A stretch of 59,510 bases of DNA, taken from DASVUC01 sp036387255 (lineage in GTDB: Bacteria; Planctomycetota; Phycisphaerae; Tepidisphaerales; Tepidisphaeraceae). Every line of letters begins with the position of its first letter. Positions within the stretch are counted from its first letter, which is position 1. The notes beneath the pieces are model-generated. The model ran no database searches. It was not told where the DNA came from and saw only the letters and a list, made by a program, of their open reading frames with translations. Position numbers and translations under genes: made by a program. Of the stretch, positions 16,139-24,153 are shown one piece after another. The stretch lies in NCBI GenBank assembly GCA_036387255.1, contig DASVUC010000182.1, positions 1 to 59,510 on the forward strand, in the 5' to 3' direction.

Positions 16139-17119
16139 ATGCAATACCGCACGTTTGGCCGGATGGGCTGGAAGGTTTCGGAGATTGGGTTTGGGGGTTG
16201 GGCGATTGGAGGATCGTGGGGGCCTCAGCAGGATGAGGATTCGCTGGCGGCGCTGAGCCGGGCGCTGGATCTGGGCTGCAACTTTATCGACACCGCGCAG
16301 GGCTACGGCGACGGGCGCTCGGAACGCATCATCGCGCAGGTGCTGAAGCAGCGCGGCTCGACGGAAAAGGTCTACGTGGCGACGAAGATTCCGCCCGCGC
16401 CTGGGGCTTGGCCGCCATCCCCGTACGATCGGGCGGAAGAGCGGTATCCGGAGGCGTATTTGCGGCAGCGTCTGGAGCGCAGCTTGCGCGACTTGCAGAC
16501 CGACGCGATCGACCTGCTGCAACTGCACACGTGGACACGGGCGTGGAATGCGGAGCCGCGGCCGCTGGAGATTCTGCGGAAATTTCAGAAAGAGGGGAAG
16601 ATTCGCGCGATCGGCATCAGCACGCCGGAACATGACCAGAATTCGCTGGTGCAGCTCATGAATGACCGCTGGCTGGATGCGGTGCAAGTCATCTACAACA
16701 TTTTCGAGCAGGAGCCGCAGGCGGAGTTTTTTCCGACCGCGAAGGCGAATGACGTGGGGGTGATCGTGCGGGTGCCGTTCGATGAGAGCGCGTTGACAGG
16801 GAAACTGACGCCGAAGACGAAGTTCGCGGAAGGGGATTTCCGGAACAACTACTTCGCGGGAGATCGGCTGATGCGGACGATCGAGCGCGTGGAGAAGGCA
16901 AAGGCCATCGTGGGGGATAGCGAGAAGGATCTGCCGACGGCAGCGCTGAAGTTTTGTTTGAAGCCGGGGGCGGTTTCGACCGTGATTCCGGGGATGCGGA
17001 ATGTGGATCAGGTGAACAAGAACCTGGCGGTGAGCGACGAGAGGCCGATGAGCGATGAGACCGAGCGCGCGCTGCGCGCGATGAACTGGTTACGTGCGTT
17101 TTGGTATGGGGGGAAGTGA
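16139..17119 (+). CDS. Aldo/keto reductase
   Basis: TIM-barrel NADPH-dependent reductase of 326 residues. The N-terminus MQYRTFGRMGWKVSEIGFGG is typical. The catalytic Asp lies in FIDTAQGYGDGRSE near residue 47 and the Tyr near 52, with the Lys in VYVATKIPP near 82. The NADPH-binding C-terminal part has LKPGAVSTVIPGMRN near residue 286. The start at 16139 is preceded by GAGG nine bases upstream; the earlier TTG in the same frame is less likely. Substrate cannot be told from sequence. A second, different aldo/keto reductase lies at 46680. Confidence 0.92.
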   Translation: MQYRTFGRMGWKVSEIGFGGWAIGGSWGPQQDEDSLAALSRALDLGCNFIDTAQGYGDGRSERIIAQVLKQRGSTEKVYVATKIPPAPGAWPPSPYDRAEERYPEAYLRQRLERSLRDLQTDAIDLLQLHTWTRAWNAEPRPLEILRKFQKEGKIRAIGISTPEHDQNSLVQLMNDRWLDAVQVIYNIFEQEPQAEFFPTAKANDVGVIVRVPFDESALTGKLTPKTKFAEGDFRNNYFAGDRLMRTIERVEKAKAIVGDSEKDLPTAALKFCLKPGAVSTVIPGMRNVDQVNKNLAVSDERPMSDETERALRAMNWLRAFWYGGK

Positions 17120-17144
17120 CGGATAGTGGGCGTTTGGGAATAAA

Positions 17145-17182
17145 CAAGCCCTCCCTTTCCGGGGTGGAGAAGGGAGGGCTTG
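17145..17182. terminator. Terminator between convergent genes
   Basis: A 13-bp perfect stem (CAAGCCCTCCCTT with AAGGGAGGGCTTG) has a 12-base loop. On the minus strand it is followed by TTTATTCCC, so it terminates the minus-strand lipoprotein transcript best, and it also closes the reductase gene. Confidence 0.75.
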
Positions 17183-17285
17183 ACGTAGGGTACAACTGAA
17201 ATCTCTTGCGTCCCTGGAGACGCGCGGGGCGTAGCCCTGCGGCTAACTTCAGGGACCGTTGTTGCAGCTACGCTCGTGCGCGCGT

Positions 17286-17702
17286 TTAGCGCGAGCCGCC
17301 GGCGCCGGAGCCACCGGAGGACGAGCCACCGCCACTGGAGCCGCTACCGCTGGAGCCACCGCTGCCGGTCATTCCACCGCTCCCGGTGGTTCCGGTACCG
17401 ATGGAGCCGGAGCCTGCGGCACCGGAGCCTGAGCCGGACATACCGCTACCGGTGCCTGTGGAATTCATACCACCGGAGCCGGACATTCCACCGCTGCCCA
17501 TGGAGCCGGAGCCAGACATGCCCGAGCCGGAGCCGGACATTCCAGAGCCAGAACCTGACATACCACCGGAGCCGCCGGACATACCGCCGCGGCTACCGCC
17601 GCTACCGCCGCCACCACCGCGATCGTTTTGACAACCAACCATGAAACCCGCCGCGCCGAGTGCCAGAGCGGCGGCCGCGAACATCTTGACGTGATTTTGC
17701 AT
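17286..17702 (-). CDS. Small Gly/Ser-rich lipoprotein with MSGSGSG repeats
   Basis: 138 residues. Residues 1-24 are a lipoprotein signal peptide with lipobox GFMVGC; the Cys would be lipidated. The rest is almost wholly Gly, Ser and Met, with repeats such as GGMSGSGSGMSGSGSGM and a Gly/Ser tail ending GAGGSR. No fold is expected; it may be a flexible surface protein. The coding strand has a strong codon bias towards GGN and TCN, so it is probably real despite its low complexity. The repeats would make it unstable in length between strains. No homologue can be named. Confidence 0.6.
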   Translation of the reverse strand: MQNHVKMFAAAALALGAAGFMVGCQNDRGGGGGSGGSRGGMSGGSGGMSGSGSGMSGSGSGMSGSGSMGSGGMSGSGGMNSTGTGSGMSGSGSGAAGSGSIGTGTTGSGGMTGSGGSSGSGSSGGGSSSGGSGAGGSR

Positions 17703-18003
17703 AAAGAGTCCTCACCTGATGTGCTCCCCGTCCTGCGGGCGAGGCGACATCGCGTCGCTCCGAGACCGGGCAGAGGACGAGCACGCAAAGCGAAAGCCAC
17801 AGTCCGGTGATGGCCGAGAACCTGAGAGAAGGTTGGGCAGCGGCCGTACATCTGGGTTGAGCTTGTTTAACGGGGAGCGGCGGATTGTCGTGCGGGGAAA
17901 GTTGGAGCAAACAGCATGGGTCAATCCGAGGACGAATCGCAACGGCGCAGCGGCCTCTCGCGCGGCGGCTAAACCGACCGCGAAGCGGCAGACGGAGCAA
18001 CCT
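17703..18003. other. Gap of 301 bp without a recognised feature
   Basis: It separates the Gly-rich lipoprotein from the end of speA. Reading frames on both strands are present but lack start signals or family features. I saw no tRNA, terminator or clear promoter. Confidence 0.4.
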
Positions 18004-20019
18004 TCATTCGAGGTAGGTGTAACCTTCCAGGCCGGATTCGTAGAACTTGAGCAGCACGCGGGATTCGTCCACGGTCAGCTTGTTGTCTCTCAGGGCGCGC
18101 TCGACGCTCTTGCGCATCGCTCGCTTTAGTTCGTCGGCACTGAACTGGACGTACTGCAACACCTCCCTGACGGTGTCGCCTTCGACGACTTCATCGATGA
18201 TGAATCTTCCCTGCTCGTCGATGCTCACGTGGACTGCGTTGGTGTCGCCCAGGAGGTTGTGAAGGTCGCCGAGGATCTCCTGGTAAGCGCCGACTAAGAA
18301 CGCGGCGAGGCAGTAGTCGTTGCCGTCGTAGGGGTGCAATTCCAATACGCTCTTCACCTGACGGCGGTCGATGAATCGGTCGACTTTGCCGTCAGAGTCG
18401 CAGGTGATGTCGGCGAGGACGCCTCGGCAGGTCGGTTCTTCGCCCAGCCGATGGATCGGCATGATGGGGAAGAGTTGGTCAATCGCCCAGGAGTCAGGAA
18501 TCGACTGGAAGATGGACATGTTGCAGAAGTAGGTGTCCGACAACATCGCCTCGAGTCCCTGGAATTCGTCCGGCACGTAATCCATCTTCCGGATGATGTT
18601 CAGCACCTTCGAGCAGATGGCAAAGAAGAGGCGCTCGGCGAGGGAGCGGTGCTCAAGGGTGCAGTACCCGAGGCTGAAGAGGTTCAACACGGCGTCCTTG
18701 CTGATCTGGGCGTCGTGGTAGTACTCCATGAAGTTGGATTCATTGATGTCGCGGAAGGTGTCAAACAGGTTGACCACCGGTTGCGGCATCTCGGCCCGGT
18801 CGCCGTTGGTGAGTTCCCGCGGCACGTCGAAGCGTGCGAAGCCGGACCACCCTAGCACGTTGAAGACGAGGACGGAGTGGTAGGCGACCATCGCCCGGCC
18901 GGATTCGGAGATGATGATGGGGTGCTCGACCTCGGCCTGATCGCAGATCTCTTTGACGTGGAAAACAACGTCGTTGGCGTACTCTTGCAAGCCGTAGTTG
19001 ATCGAGGAGCCGAAGTCGGTTTTGGAGCCGTCGTAGTCGACGCCGAGCCCGCCGCCGACGTCGATATATTTGAGGCCGGCGCCGAGGCGCTGCATCTCAA
19101 CGTAGACGCGGACGAGCTCCATGATCGCGTGCTTGATGTTGCGGATGTTGTTGATCTGGCTTCCAAGGTGGAAGTGAAGGAGGTTGAGGCAGTCGCCCAT
19201 GCCGTTCTTGCGGAGGTAATCGAGCGCTTCCATCACCTCGGAGATGAACAGGCCGAACTTTGAGCGCACGCCGCCCGATTGCTCCCAGCGCCCGGCGCCC
19301 TTGGCGGCGAGCTTCACGCGAACACCGATGGAAGGTTTCACATTGTGAAGCTTGGCGTACTTCACGAGCAGCTCGAGCTCGGAGAACTTCTCGACGACGG
19401 GGATGATGTTCTTGCCAATCTTGGTGGCGAGGATGACGGCTTCAATGAATTCGTCATCCTTGAAGCCGTTGCAGATGATGGGGGTGTTGTCGTCTTCGAC
19501 GAGCGCGAGGACGGCGAGAAGCTCCGGCTTTGAGCCAGCCTCGAGACCGAAACCGTAGGGCTTACCGAACCGGGTGATCTCCTCGACGACGTGGCGCTGC
19601 TGGTTCACCTTGATGGGATACACGCAGCGGTAATCCCCCTTGTAGTCGTGGTCACGAATGGCGTTAGCAAAGGCGTCGTGGATGCGCTGGACGCGATGGC
19701 GGAGGATGTCGGTGAAGCGAACGAGGATGGGCAGCGCGATGTCGCGCTCGCGGAGCTCGTCGACGAGCTTCTTCAGGTCGACGCGGACGGTGGGGGTCTG
19801 CGTGGGGTGGACGACGACATGGCCCTCCGGATTCACAGAGAAGTAGCCCTGGCCCCACTGGGAGATGCCGTAAAGTTTGGAGGAGTCGGCAGGGGACCAG
19901 CCGTGTGCTGTGCCGTTTCCGTCCGCAGCGCCGTCCACTTCACGTTTGACGGGAGCGTGTGCGCCCGTTTGTCCTGTCAGTCTTTCTTCTGAGCCAATCC
20001 CGTTGGTGAACGTCGCCAT
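18004..20019 (-). CDS. speA: Biosynthetic arginine decarboxylase
   Basis: PLP-dependent, group IV decarboxylase of about 671 residues that converts arginine to agmatine, the entry step to putrescine. The N-terminus carries LYGISQWGQGYFSVNPEG. The PLP lysine is in YPIKVNQQRHVVEEI near residue 97. FHLGSQINNI and YIDVGGGLGVDYDGSKTDFG lie mid-protein, and the C-terminal half has EPTCRGVLADITCDSDGKVD with the active-site Cys region. The Met at 20019 was chosen; GAGGATG sits upstream, though 14 bases away. An upstream Met at 20091 would add 24 residues. Agmatine deiminase is nearby on the same strand, but with a toxin-antitoxin pair in between. Confidence 0.94.
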   Translation of the reverse strand: MATFTNGIGSEERLTGQTGAHAPVKREVDGAADGNGTAHGWSPADSSKLYGISQWGQGYFSVNPEGHVVVHPTQTPTVRVDLKKLVDELRERDIALPILVRFTDILRHRVQRIHDAFANAIRDHDYKGDYRCVYPIKVNQQRHVVEEITRFGKPYGFGLEAGSKPELLAVLALVEDDNTPIICNGFKDDEFIEAVILATKIGKNIIPVVEKFSELELLVKYAKLHNVKPSIGVRVKLAAKGAGRWEQSGGVRSKFGLFISEVMEALDYLRKNGMGDCLNLLHFHLGSQINNIRNIKHAIMELVRVYVEMQRLGAGLKYIDVGGGLGVDYDGSKTDFGSSINYGLQEYANDVVFHVKEICDQAEVEHPIIISESGRAMVAYHSVLVFNVLGWSGFARFDVPRELTNGDRAEMPQPVVNLFDTFRDINESNFMEYYHDAQISKDAVLNLFSLGYCTLEHRSLAERLFFAICSKVLNIIRKMDYVPDEFQGLEAMLSDTYFCNMSIFQSIPDSWAIDQLFPIMPIHRLGEEPTCRGVLADITCDSDGKVDRFIDRRQVKSVLELHPYDGNDYCLAAFLVGAYQEILGDLHNLLGDTNAVHVSIDEQGRFIIDEVVEGDTVREVLQYVQFSADELKRAMRKSVERALRDNKLTVDESRVLLKFYESGLEGYTYLE

Positions 20020-20143
20020 TTCTGTTGTTTCATCCTCGCCGCTCTGCGGCTGTTGATAAGCCTCATCGTATCGACATTTCCGGGAAGTCATACGCAGAAT
20101 ATTCTTTACGCGTGAGGTTGGTGTGCGTTCACTTCATCGCTCT

Positions 20144-20539
20144 TTAAGCGAGCCAATCGACCAGCCGCAGGTTTGGCACATTTACATAATCAGCAGTGTT
20201 GTGCGTGACCAGGGACAAGTCGTGAACCAGCGCAGTCGCGGCGATCAACAGATCAAGTTTTGGAGCCGGTTTGCCGCTGTCTGAGAGCTGAGAGTTTACC
20301 TGCCCAAAACGATGGGCTACCTCCGCAGTCACATCAAGAACGTGCACATCACTCAAAAGTGACTGAAGTCCCGCCATACGAGTTGCTGGTGCGTTGGCGC
20401 GCAGAACCCAGACATATAGCTCTGCCAGCGTGATCGCCGAGATGCACAGGCCGCCGCTGTGCTGCAGGAAGCGATTGCTCACGAGCCCCTTCTGCTTCAG
20501 ATGCGCCGAACAAATGTCGGTGTCCAGCAGGAACCGCAT
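20144..20539 (-). CDS. vapC: VapC-like PIN-domain toxin
   Basis: 131 residues, the size of a VapC toxin RNase. The four acidic PIN residues are visible: Asp in FLLDTDICSAHLKQ (residue 6), Glu in ITLAELYVWV near 41, and Asp in PKLDLLIAATAL near 94, with THNTADYVNVPNL near 113. Its ATG is six bases after the stop of the antitoxin-like gene, so the two are translated from one message. The PIN fold here is the small VapC kind, unlike the 409-residue PIN protein of the tRNA-Ala element. Confidence 0.9.
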   Translation of the reverse strand: MRFLLDTDICSAHLKQKGLVSNRFLQHSGGLCISAITLAELYVWVLRANAPATRMAGLQSLLSDVHVLDVTAEVAHRFGQVNSQLSDSGKPAPKLDLLIAATALVHDLSLVTHNTADYVNVPNLRLVDWLA

Positions 20540-20544
20540 GATGG

Positions 20545-20775
20545 TTAGATCCTGTCGCGGTCGAGCTTCCGTTGCTGGCGAGTCCATTCGATAAAGCGAT
20601 CCAGTTCCTCTCCACCCTCAGCCCAGGCACCCGCTGACTCAAGAATCCCCTGGCCCGGCACACGCTGCTTTGTTTCCACCGGCTGCACCACGACAGTCAC
20701 CTGCTGACCATCCGGCAGATTTGCCGGCTGCTCAAGCTCAATCAGGTTGCCACGTACCGTTCCTCGAAGAACCAT
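20545..20775 (-). CDS. Antitoxin-like protein partnered with VapC
   Basis: 76 residues. It starts with VLRGTVRGNLIELEQPANLP, a beta-rich segment like the small AF2212/DUF104-type antitoxins, then DGQQVTVVVQPVE. The C-terminal half is charged (LDRFIEWTRQQRKLDRDR) and would bind the toxin. A start six residues upstream is possible (20793). Gene order antitoxin then toxin, six bases apart, is typical of type II modules. The pair sits between speA and aguA, which it separates. Confidence 0.75.
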   Translation of the reverse strand: MVLRGTVRGNLIELEQPANLPDGQQVTVVVQPVETKQRVPGQGILESAGAWAEGGEELDRFIEWTRQQRKLDRDRI

Positions 20776-20820
20776 GAGACCTCCGCGTGCCATTGTAGCA
20801 CAGCATATAGGGGCGATGCT

Positions 20821-21945
20821 CTAGACTTTCGGCTGCTGCTGCGTGAGGCAGTGGATGGCGCCCAGGCCCCAGATGAGCTCTACGCAATCTACGCCGATGA
20901 CTTGGTGCTTGGGCAGGTGTTGCTGAAGGGTTTCCAGAGCCTTTCGGTCGTTCTTTCGGTGGCGGTAGGTGGGGACCAGCAGTGCGCCGTTGATGAAGTA
21001 GAAGTTGACGTAGGTGGCGGGGAGGCGCTGGGCCTGGTGGTGGACCACGCCGGGCATGGGGATGGTGACGATATTGAAGGGGTTGCCGTCCTGGTCTTCG
21101 AGGAGCTTCAGGCGGCGGAGGTTTTCCTGGAGGATCTTGTAGTTTTCGTCTCGGGGATCGTCTTCGACGGCAGTGACGATAGTGGTGGGGTTGATGAAGC
21201 GGGCGAGGTCGTCGATGTGGCCGTCGGTATCGTCGCCGGTGATGCCTTCACCGAGCCAGCAGACCTGCTTCTGGCCGTAGTAGGCTTTGAGGTATTGCTC
21301 AATGCGCTTGCGGGAGAGGGTGGGGTTGCGGTTCTTGTTGAGCAGGCACTGCTCGGTGGTGAGGATGGTGCCTGCGCCGTTGAAATCCACGGCGCCCCCC
21401 TCCATGACGATCTTGGGATAGAAGACAGGGAGCTTGAGCTCGCGCGCGACTTCGGTGGGGACGGCGTCGTCGTCTTCGTAGGGCGGGTATTTGCCGCCCC
21501 AGGCGTTGAAGCCCCAGTCGACAACGGCGAGCGGTTCTTTTGCTGGGGAAATCCCGCGTGGTCGCTGACCGCGAGTTGGGGGGGTTCTCGAGTTGGAGGG
21601 ATCGGCGTTGCGGCGGACGAGGAACGCGGGTCCGTGGTCGCGGCACCAACTTTCGTTGGTCTTGATGTAGTGGAACCGGACGTTCTTGGTGGGGCCGCCG
21701 TGCTCTTTCAGCGATTGGCGGACGAGATACTCATAGTTTCCGTTGGGTACGTTGATCTCAACACGCTCGCGCGCGGCGATCTCCTTCATGATCCGGGCGA
21801 GGTTTTCGGGGACGGTGTGGTACTTGCCGGGGAAGCTGATGCCCTCTGGGCGAGGCCAGGAGAACCAGGTGGCTTCGTGCTTCTCCCACTCCGCGGGGAA
21901 GACGTAACCCAGTTCGGCCGGCGTTTCGGAAAAGACCTTGAGCAT
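20821..21945 (-). CDS. aguA: Agmatine deiminase with an extra internal segment
   Basis: Enzyme of 374 residues that hydrolyses agmatine to N-carbamoylputrescine and ammonia. Conserved parts: EWEKHEATWFSWP at the start, NESWCRDHGPAFLV near 100, DWGFNAWGGKYPPYEDDD near 143, the EGGAVDFNGAGTILTTEQC core near 181, GDDTDGHIDDLARF near 240, and the catalytic Cys in WGLGAIHCLTQQQP at the end. Between VRRNA and EPLAVVDW there is an extra stretch of about 25 residues, SNSRTPPTRGQRPRGISPAK, not expected in this family, whose DNA (about 21540-21600) is partly palindromic. With speA it makes the first two steps of putrescine synthesis; aguB is not in the window. Confidence 0.93.
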   Translation of the reverse strand: MLKVFSETPAELGYVFPAEWEKHEATWFSWPRPEGISFPGKYHTVPENLARIMKEIAARERVEINVPNGNYEYLVRQSLKEHGGPTKNVRFHYIKTNESWCRDHGPAFLVRRNADPSNSRTPPTRGQRPRGISPAKEPLAVVDWGFNAWGGKYPPYEDDDAVPTEVARELKLPVFYPKIVMEGGAVDFNGAGTILTTEQCLLNKNRNPTLSRKRIEQYLKAYYGQKQVCWLGEGITGDDTDGHIDDLARFINPTTIVTAVEDDPRDENYKILQENLRRLKLLEDQDGNPFNIVTIPMPGVVHHQAQRLPATYVNFYFINGALLVPTYRHRKNDRKALETLQQHLPKHQVIGVDCVELIWGLGAIHCLTQQQPKV

Positions 21946-22065
21946 GTGGTTAGCGGAAGATCAGTTACGTTCGCGCCGCCGTCAAGCGGCAATTGACGCT
22001 CGGGAGGCAAGTGCATACCGTTTTAGCCGACTCTGACATTCAACTCTCTTTGGAAGGAGATTCTT

Positions 22066-22683
22066 ATGCCCCTGGAAGCCAAGCCCCTCGGCTTTCCGTC
22101 TAACGCCCTCGAGCCGCACATCGATGCCCAGACGATGGAGATCCATCACGGCAAGCACTACGCGACGTACGTGAACAACTACAACGACGCGGTGAAGAAG
22201 CAGCCGGAGCTGGATGGCAAGCCTCTGCACGAAGTGCTGGCGAACAACTGCGCGATGGTGAAGGACGAGATCAAGACCGTCGTGCGGAACAATGGTGGGG
22301 GCGCTCACAACCACGCGCTGTTCTGGGAGATCCTCAACCCGCAGGGGAAGAGCGGCAACGAGCCGACTGGCAACCTCGCCCAGGCCATCACCCGCGACCT
22401 CGGCGGCTTCTCACAATTTAAAGAGAAATTCGAGACCGCCGCCAAAACCCGCTTCGGCTCCGGCTGGGCATGGCTCATCAAGCGCGGCGACAAGCTCGAA
22501 GTCACCTCCACCGCCAACCAGGACTCACCTCTCATGGAAGGCGCCTTCCCCGTGATTGGCTTAGACGTCTGGGAACATGCCTACTACTTGAAGTACCAGA
22601 ACCGCCGCCCGGACTACGTCAGCGCCTGGTGGAACGTGGTGAACTGGAAAGTTGCCGAAGACCGCTTCAACCGCGCTCGGTAG
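22066..22683 (+). CDS. Iron/manganese superoxide dismutase
   Basis: 205 residues, the normal length. The metal ligands are visible: His in MEIHHGKHYATYVNNYN near 25, His in HNHALFWEI near 83, and Asp and His in GLDVWEHAYYLKYQNRR near 165-169. The active-site Tyr and the C-terminal YVSAWWNVVNW follow. The metal (Fe or Mn) cannot be told by eye. It has a strong ribosome-binding site (GGAAGGAGA) and its own terminator, so it is monocistronic. No secretion signal, so cytoplasmic. Confidence 0.95.
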   Translation: MPLEAKPLGFPSNALEPHIDAQTMEIHHGKHYATYVNNYNDAVKKQPELDGKPLHEVLANNCAMVKDEIKTVVRNNGGGAHNHALFWEILNPQGKSGNEPTGNLAQAITRDLGGFSQFKEKFETAAKTRFGSGWAWLIKRGDKLEVTSTANQDSPLMEGAFPVIGLDVWEHAYYLKYQNRRPDYVSAWWNVVNWKVAEDRFNRAR

Positions 22684-22712
22684 AGCGAGGCTGAGCGTCA
22701 GCGCAAAAGAAT

Positions 22713-22742
22713 GCCCACGGATAGCGATCCGTGGGCTTTTGT
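22713..22742 (+). terminator. Terminator of the superoxide dismutase gene
   Basis: A perfect 10-bp stem GCCCACGGAT/ATCCGTGGGC around AGCG is followed by TTTTG. It lies 29 bp after the stop codon. Confidence 0.9.
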
Positions 22743-22759
22743 ATTTCTGGCGTGAGACG

Positions 22760-23974
22760 TTAACGCCGGGTTCGGCGAGACGCGAGCAATGCCACCGCCG
22801 CGACGAGAGAAACCACGCCCGGTTCCGGGACCAGCGTGACGAAGGCTTTCTTGCTCGTATCGTTGTAAGTGACGAGGTAATTCGGAGATTGCAGGGCGAA
22901 AGTACCGGTGCGCGATCCGGTCCATTCCGCGATCGTGTAGGTTTCACCGAACACGCCGCCGGTGGGCGAAAGCTTGGCGCCGGCCGGGTTGAAGTCGCCG
23001 GTGACGGAGATGAGATCGGCAAGGCTGCCGGGCGCCAGCTCAGCCAGATACTGCGTGGTGCTGTCGAACTCCGCGCCGGCGGAGAACGTGATGTGACCGA
23101 CGCTGTTTCCGGGGCTCAGCATGGCGCCCTGGAGCATCGAGTAGCCGCTGACGGTTCCGTTGCCCGAGACTGTTCCCGCAAACGCGACATGGCCGCCTTT
23201 GCTCGTGTTGATGGTGCCCACGTTGTCAACAGGCACGTTCTGGAAATAAATGGTTGCGTAGCTCGTGCTGCTCGAGATCGTGCCCGTGTTCTTGAATCCG
23301 GTTCCCTTGATCACGAGGCGGTTTCCGACTGTCGTGTTGCCACGCTGAAGGAAGGTCGCGCCCGGATCCACCACAATGTGACTGTAGTCGCTGAACGCGC
23401 AGTCGATGGTGCCGTCGCTGATGAACTCTCCGCCTTTGAAGCTGAAGTAAGAGTCGCTTCCATTGCTGCTGGCGAGGCTGAATTTCCCTCCCGCGGCAAG
23501 GGTTCCGCCGCCGTAGAACTCAGTGAAAGCAGGATTGTAAGGCGTGACAGCGCCGGACACGCTCAGCGTTGCGGTTGAGCCAAGCGTGGCGAAGCCGTCA
23601 AAACGGACATTGGCGGCGAAATTGCTCAAAGTACCATTGATGGTGCTCGGCTGGAGCATGCGGAACGACGCCGGCGTGCCCACGCCGAATTCCATATTCA
23701 CCGAAAGCCGCTGCCCGGAGCCAAGCGTGAGCTGGTTCACGGTGACGAGCTGCGCCTCGAGATTCACCACGCTGCTCGAGGCAGTGATGTCGACGTTGTA
23801 TTGATCGGTGGCAGTGTTCCTGGGGACGACGTTGCCGCTCCACTTGGTCGAATCAGTGTACGATCCATAGCCGCCAAGCCAACTGCTTGACACGGTTGCA
23901 CCGAGGGCAGGGACGGCCAGTGCGGACGCAAGAAGCGCAGCGGTGTGCGATGCGCGGGAACCTCGTTGTGGCAT
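22760..23974 (-). CDS. PEP-CTERM secreted protein with autotransporter-like repeats
   Basis: 404 residues. The signal peptide ends in VPALGA, and the body from about 25 to 370 is a beta-rich series of short repeats (for example TINGTLSNFAANV and GNTTVGNRLVIKG) resembling a beta helix. The C-terminus is a PEP-CTERM sorting tag: VPEPGVVSL, a hydrophobic stretch, then a basic SRRTRR end, which marks the protein for exosortase-dependent surface delivery. The start at 23974 has GGAGGAGAATAAA immediately before it, a very strong ribosome-binding site, so the Met five residues upstream is unlikely. Its ligand or role is unknown. Confidence 0.9.
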   Translation of the reverse strand: MPQRGSRASHTAALLASALAVPALGATVSSSWLGGYGSYTDSTKWSGNVVPRNTATDQYNVDITASSSVVNLEAQLVTVNQLTLGSGQRLSVNMEFGVGTPASFRMLQPSTINGTLSNFAANVRFDGFATLGSTATLSVSGAVTPYNPAFTEFYGGGTLAAGGKFSLASSNGSDSYFSFKGGEFISDGTIDCAFSDYSHIVVDPGATFLQRGNTTVGNRLVIKGTGFKNTGTISSSTSYATIYFQNVPVDNVGTINTSKGGHVAFAGTVSGNGTVSGYSMLQGAMLSPGNSVGHITFSAGAEFDSTTQYLAELAPGSLADLISVTGDFNPAGAKLSPTGGVFGETYTIAEWTGSRTGTFALQSPNYLVTYNDTSKKAFVTLVPEPGVVSLVAAVALLASRRTRR

Positions 23975-24153
23975 TTTATTCTCCTCCAAGACCCTTAAGA
24001 CGTGGGATCGGTCGCAATGCGGCCAACTCTAGGGGTGCGGAGGAAAATGCATAAGCCCCTTTTCAGGGGTGGAGAGGCACGCGGGTTATCGGCGGCGGAG
24101 CCTGCGACTGACGGCGGTAGTGAAGCTCTGTCGACCGATAGGCAAAAAGCGCT

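Noticed and set aside
21993..22021. Possible promoter TTGACG upstream of superoxide dismutase
   Set aside because: The -35 is fair but no -10 box better than three of six matches lies at the right spacing.
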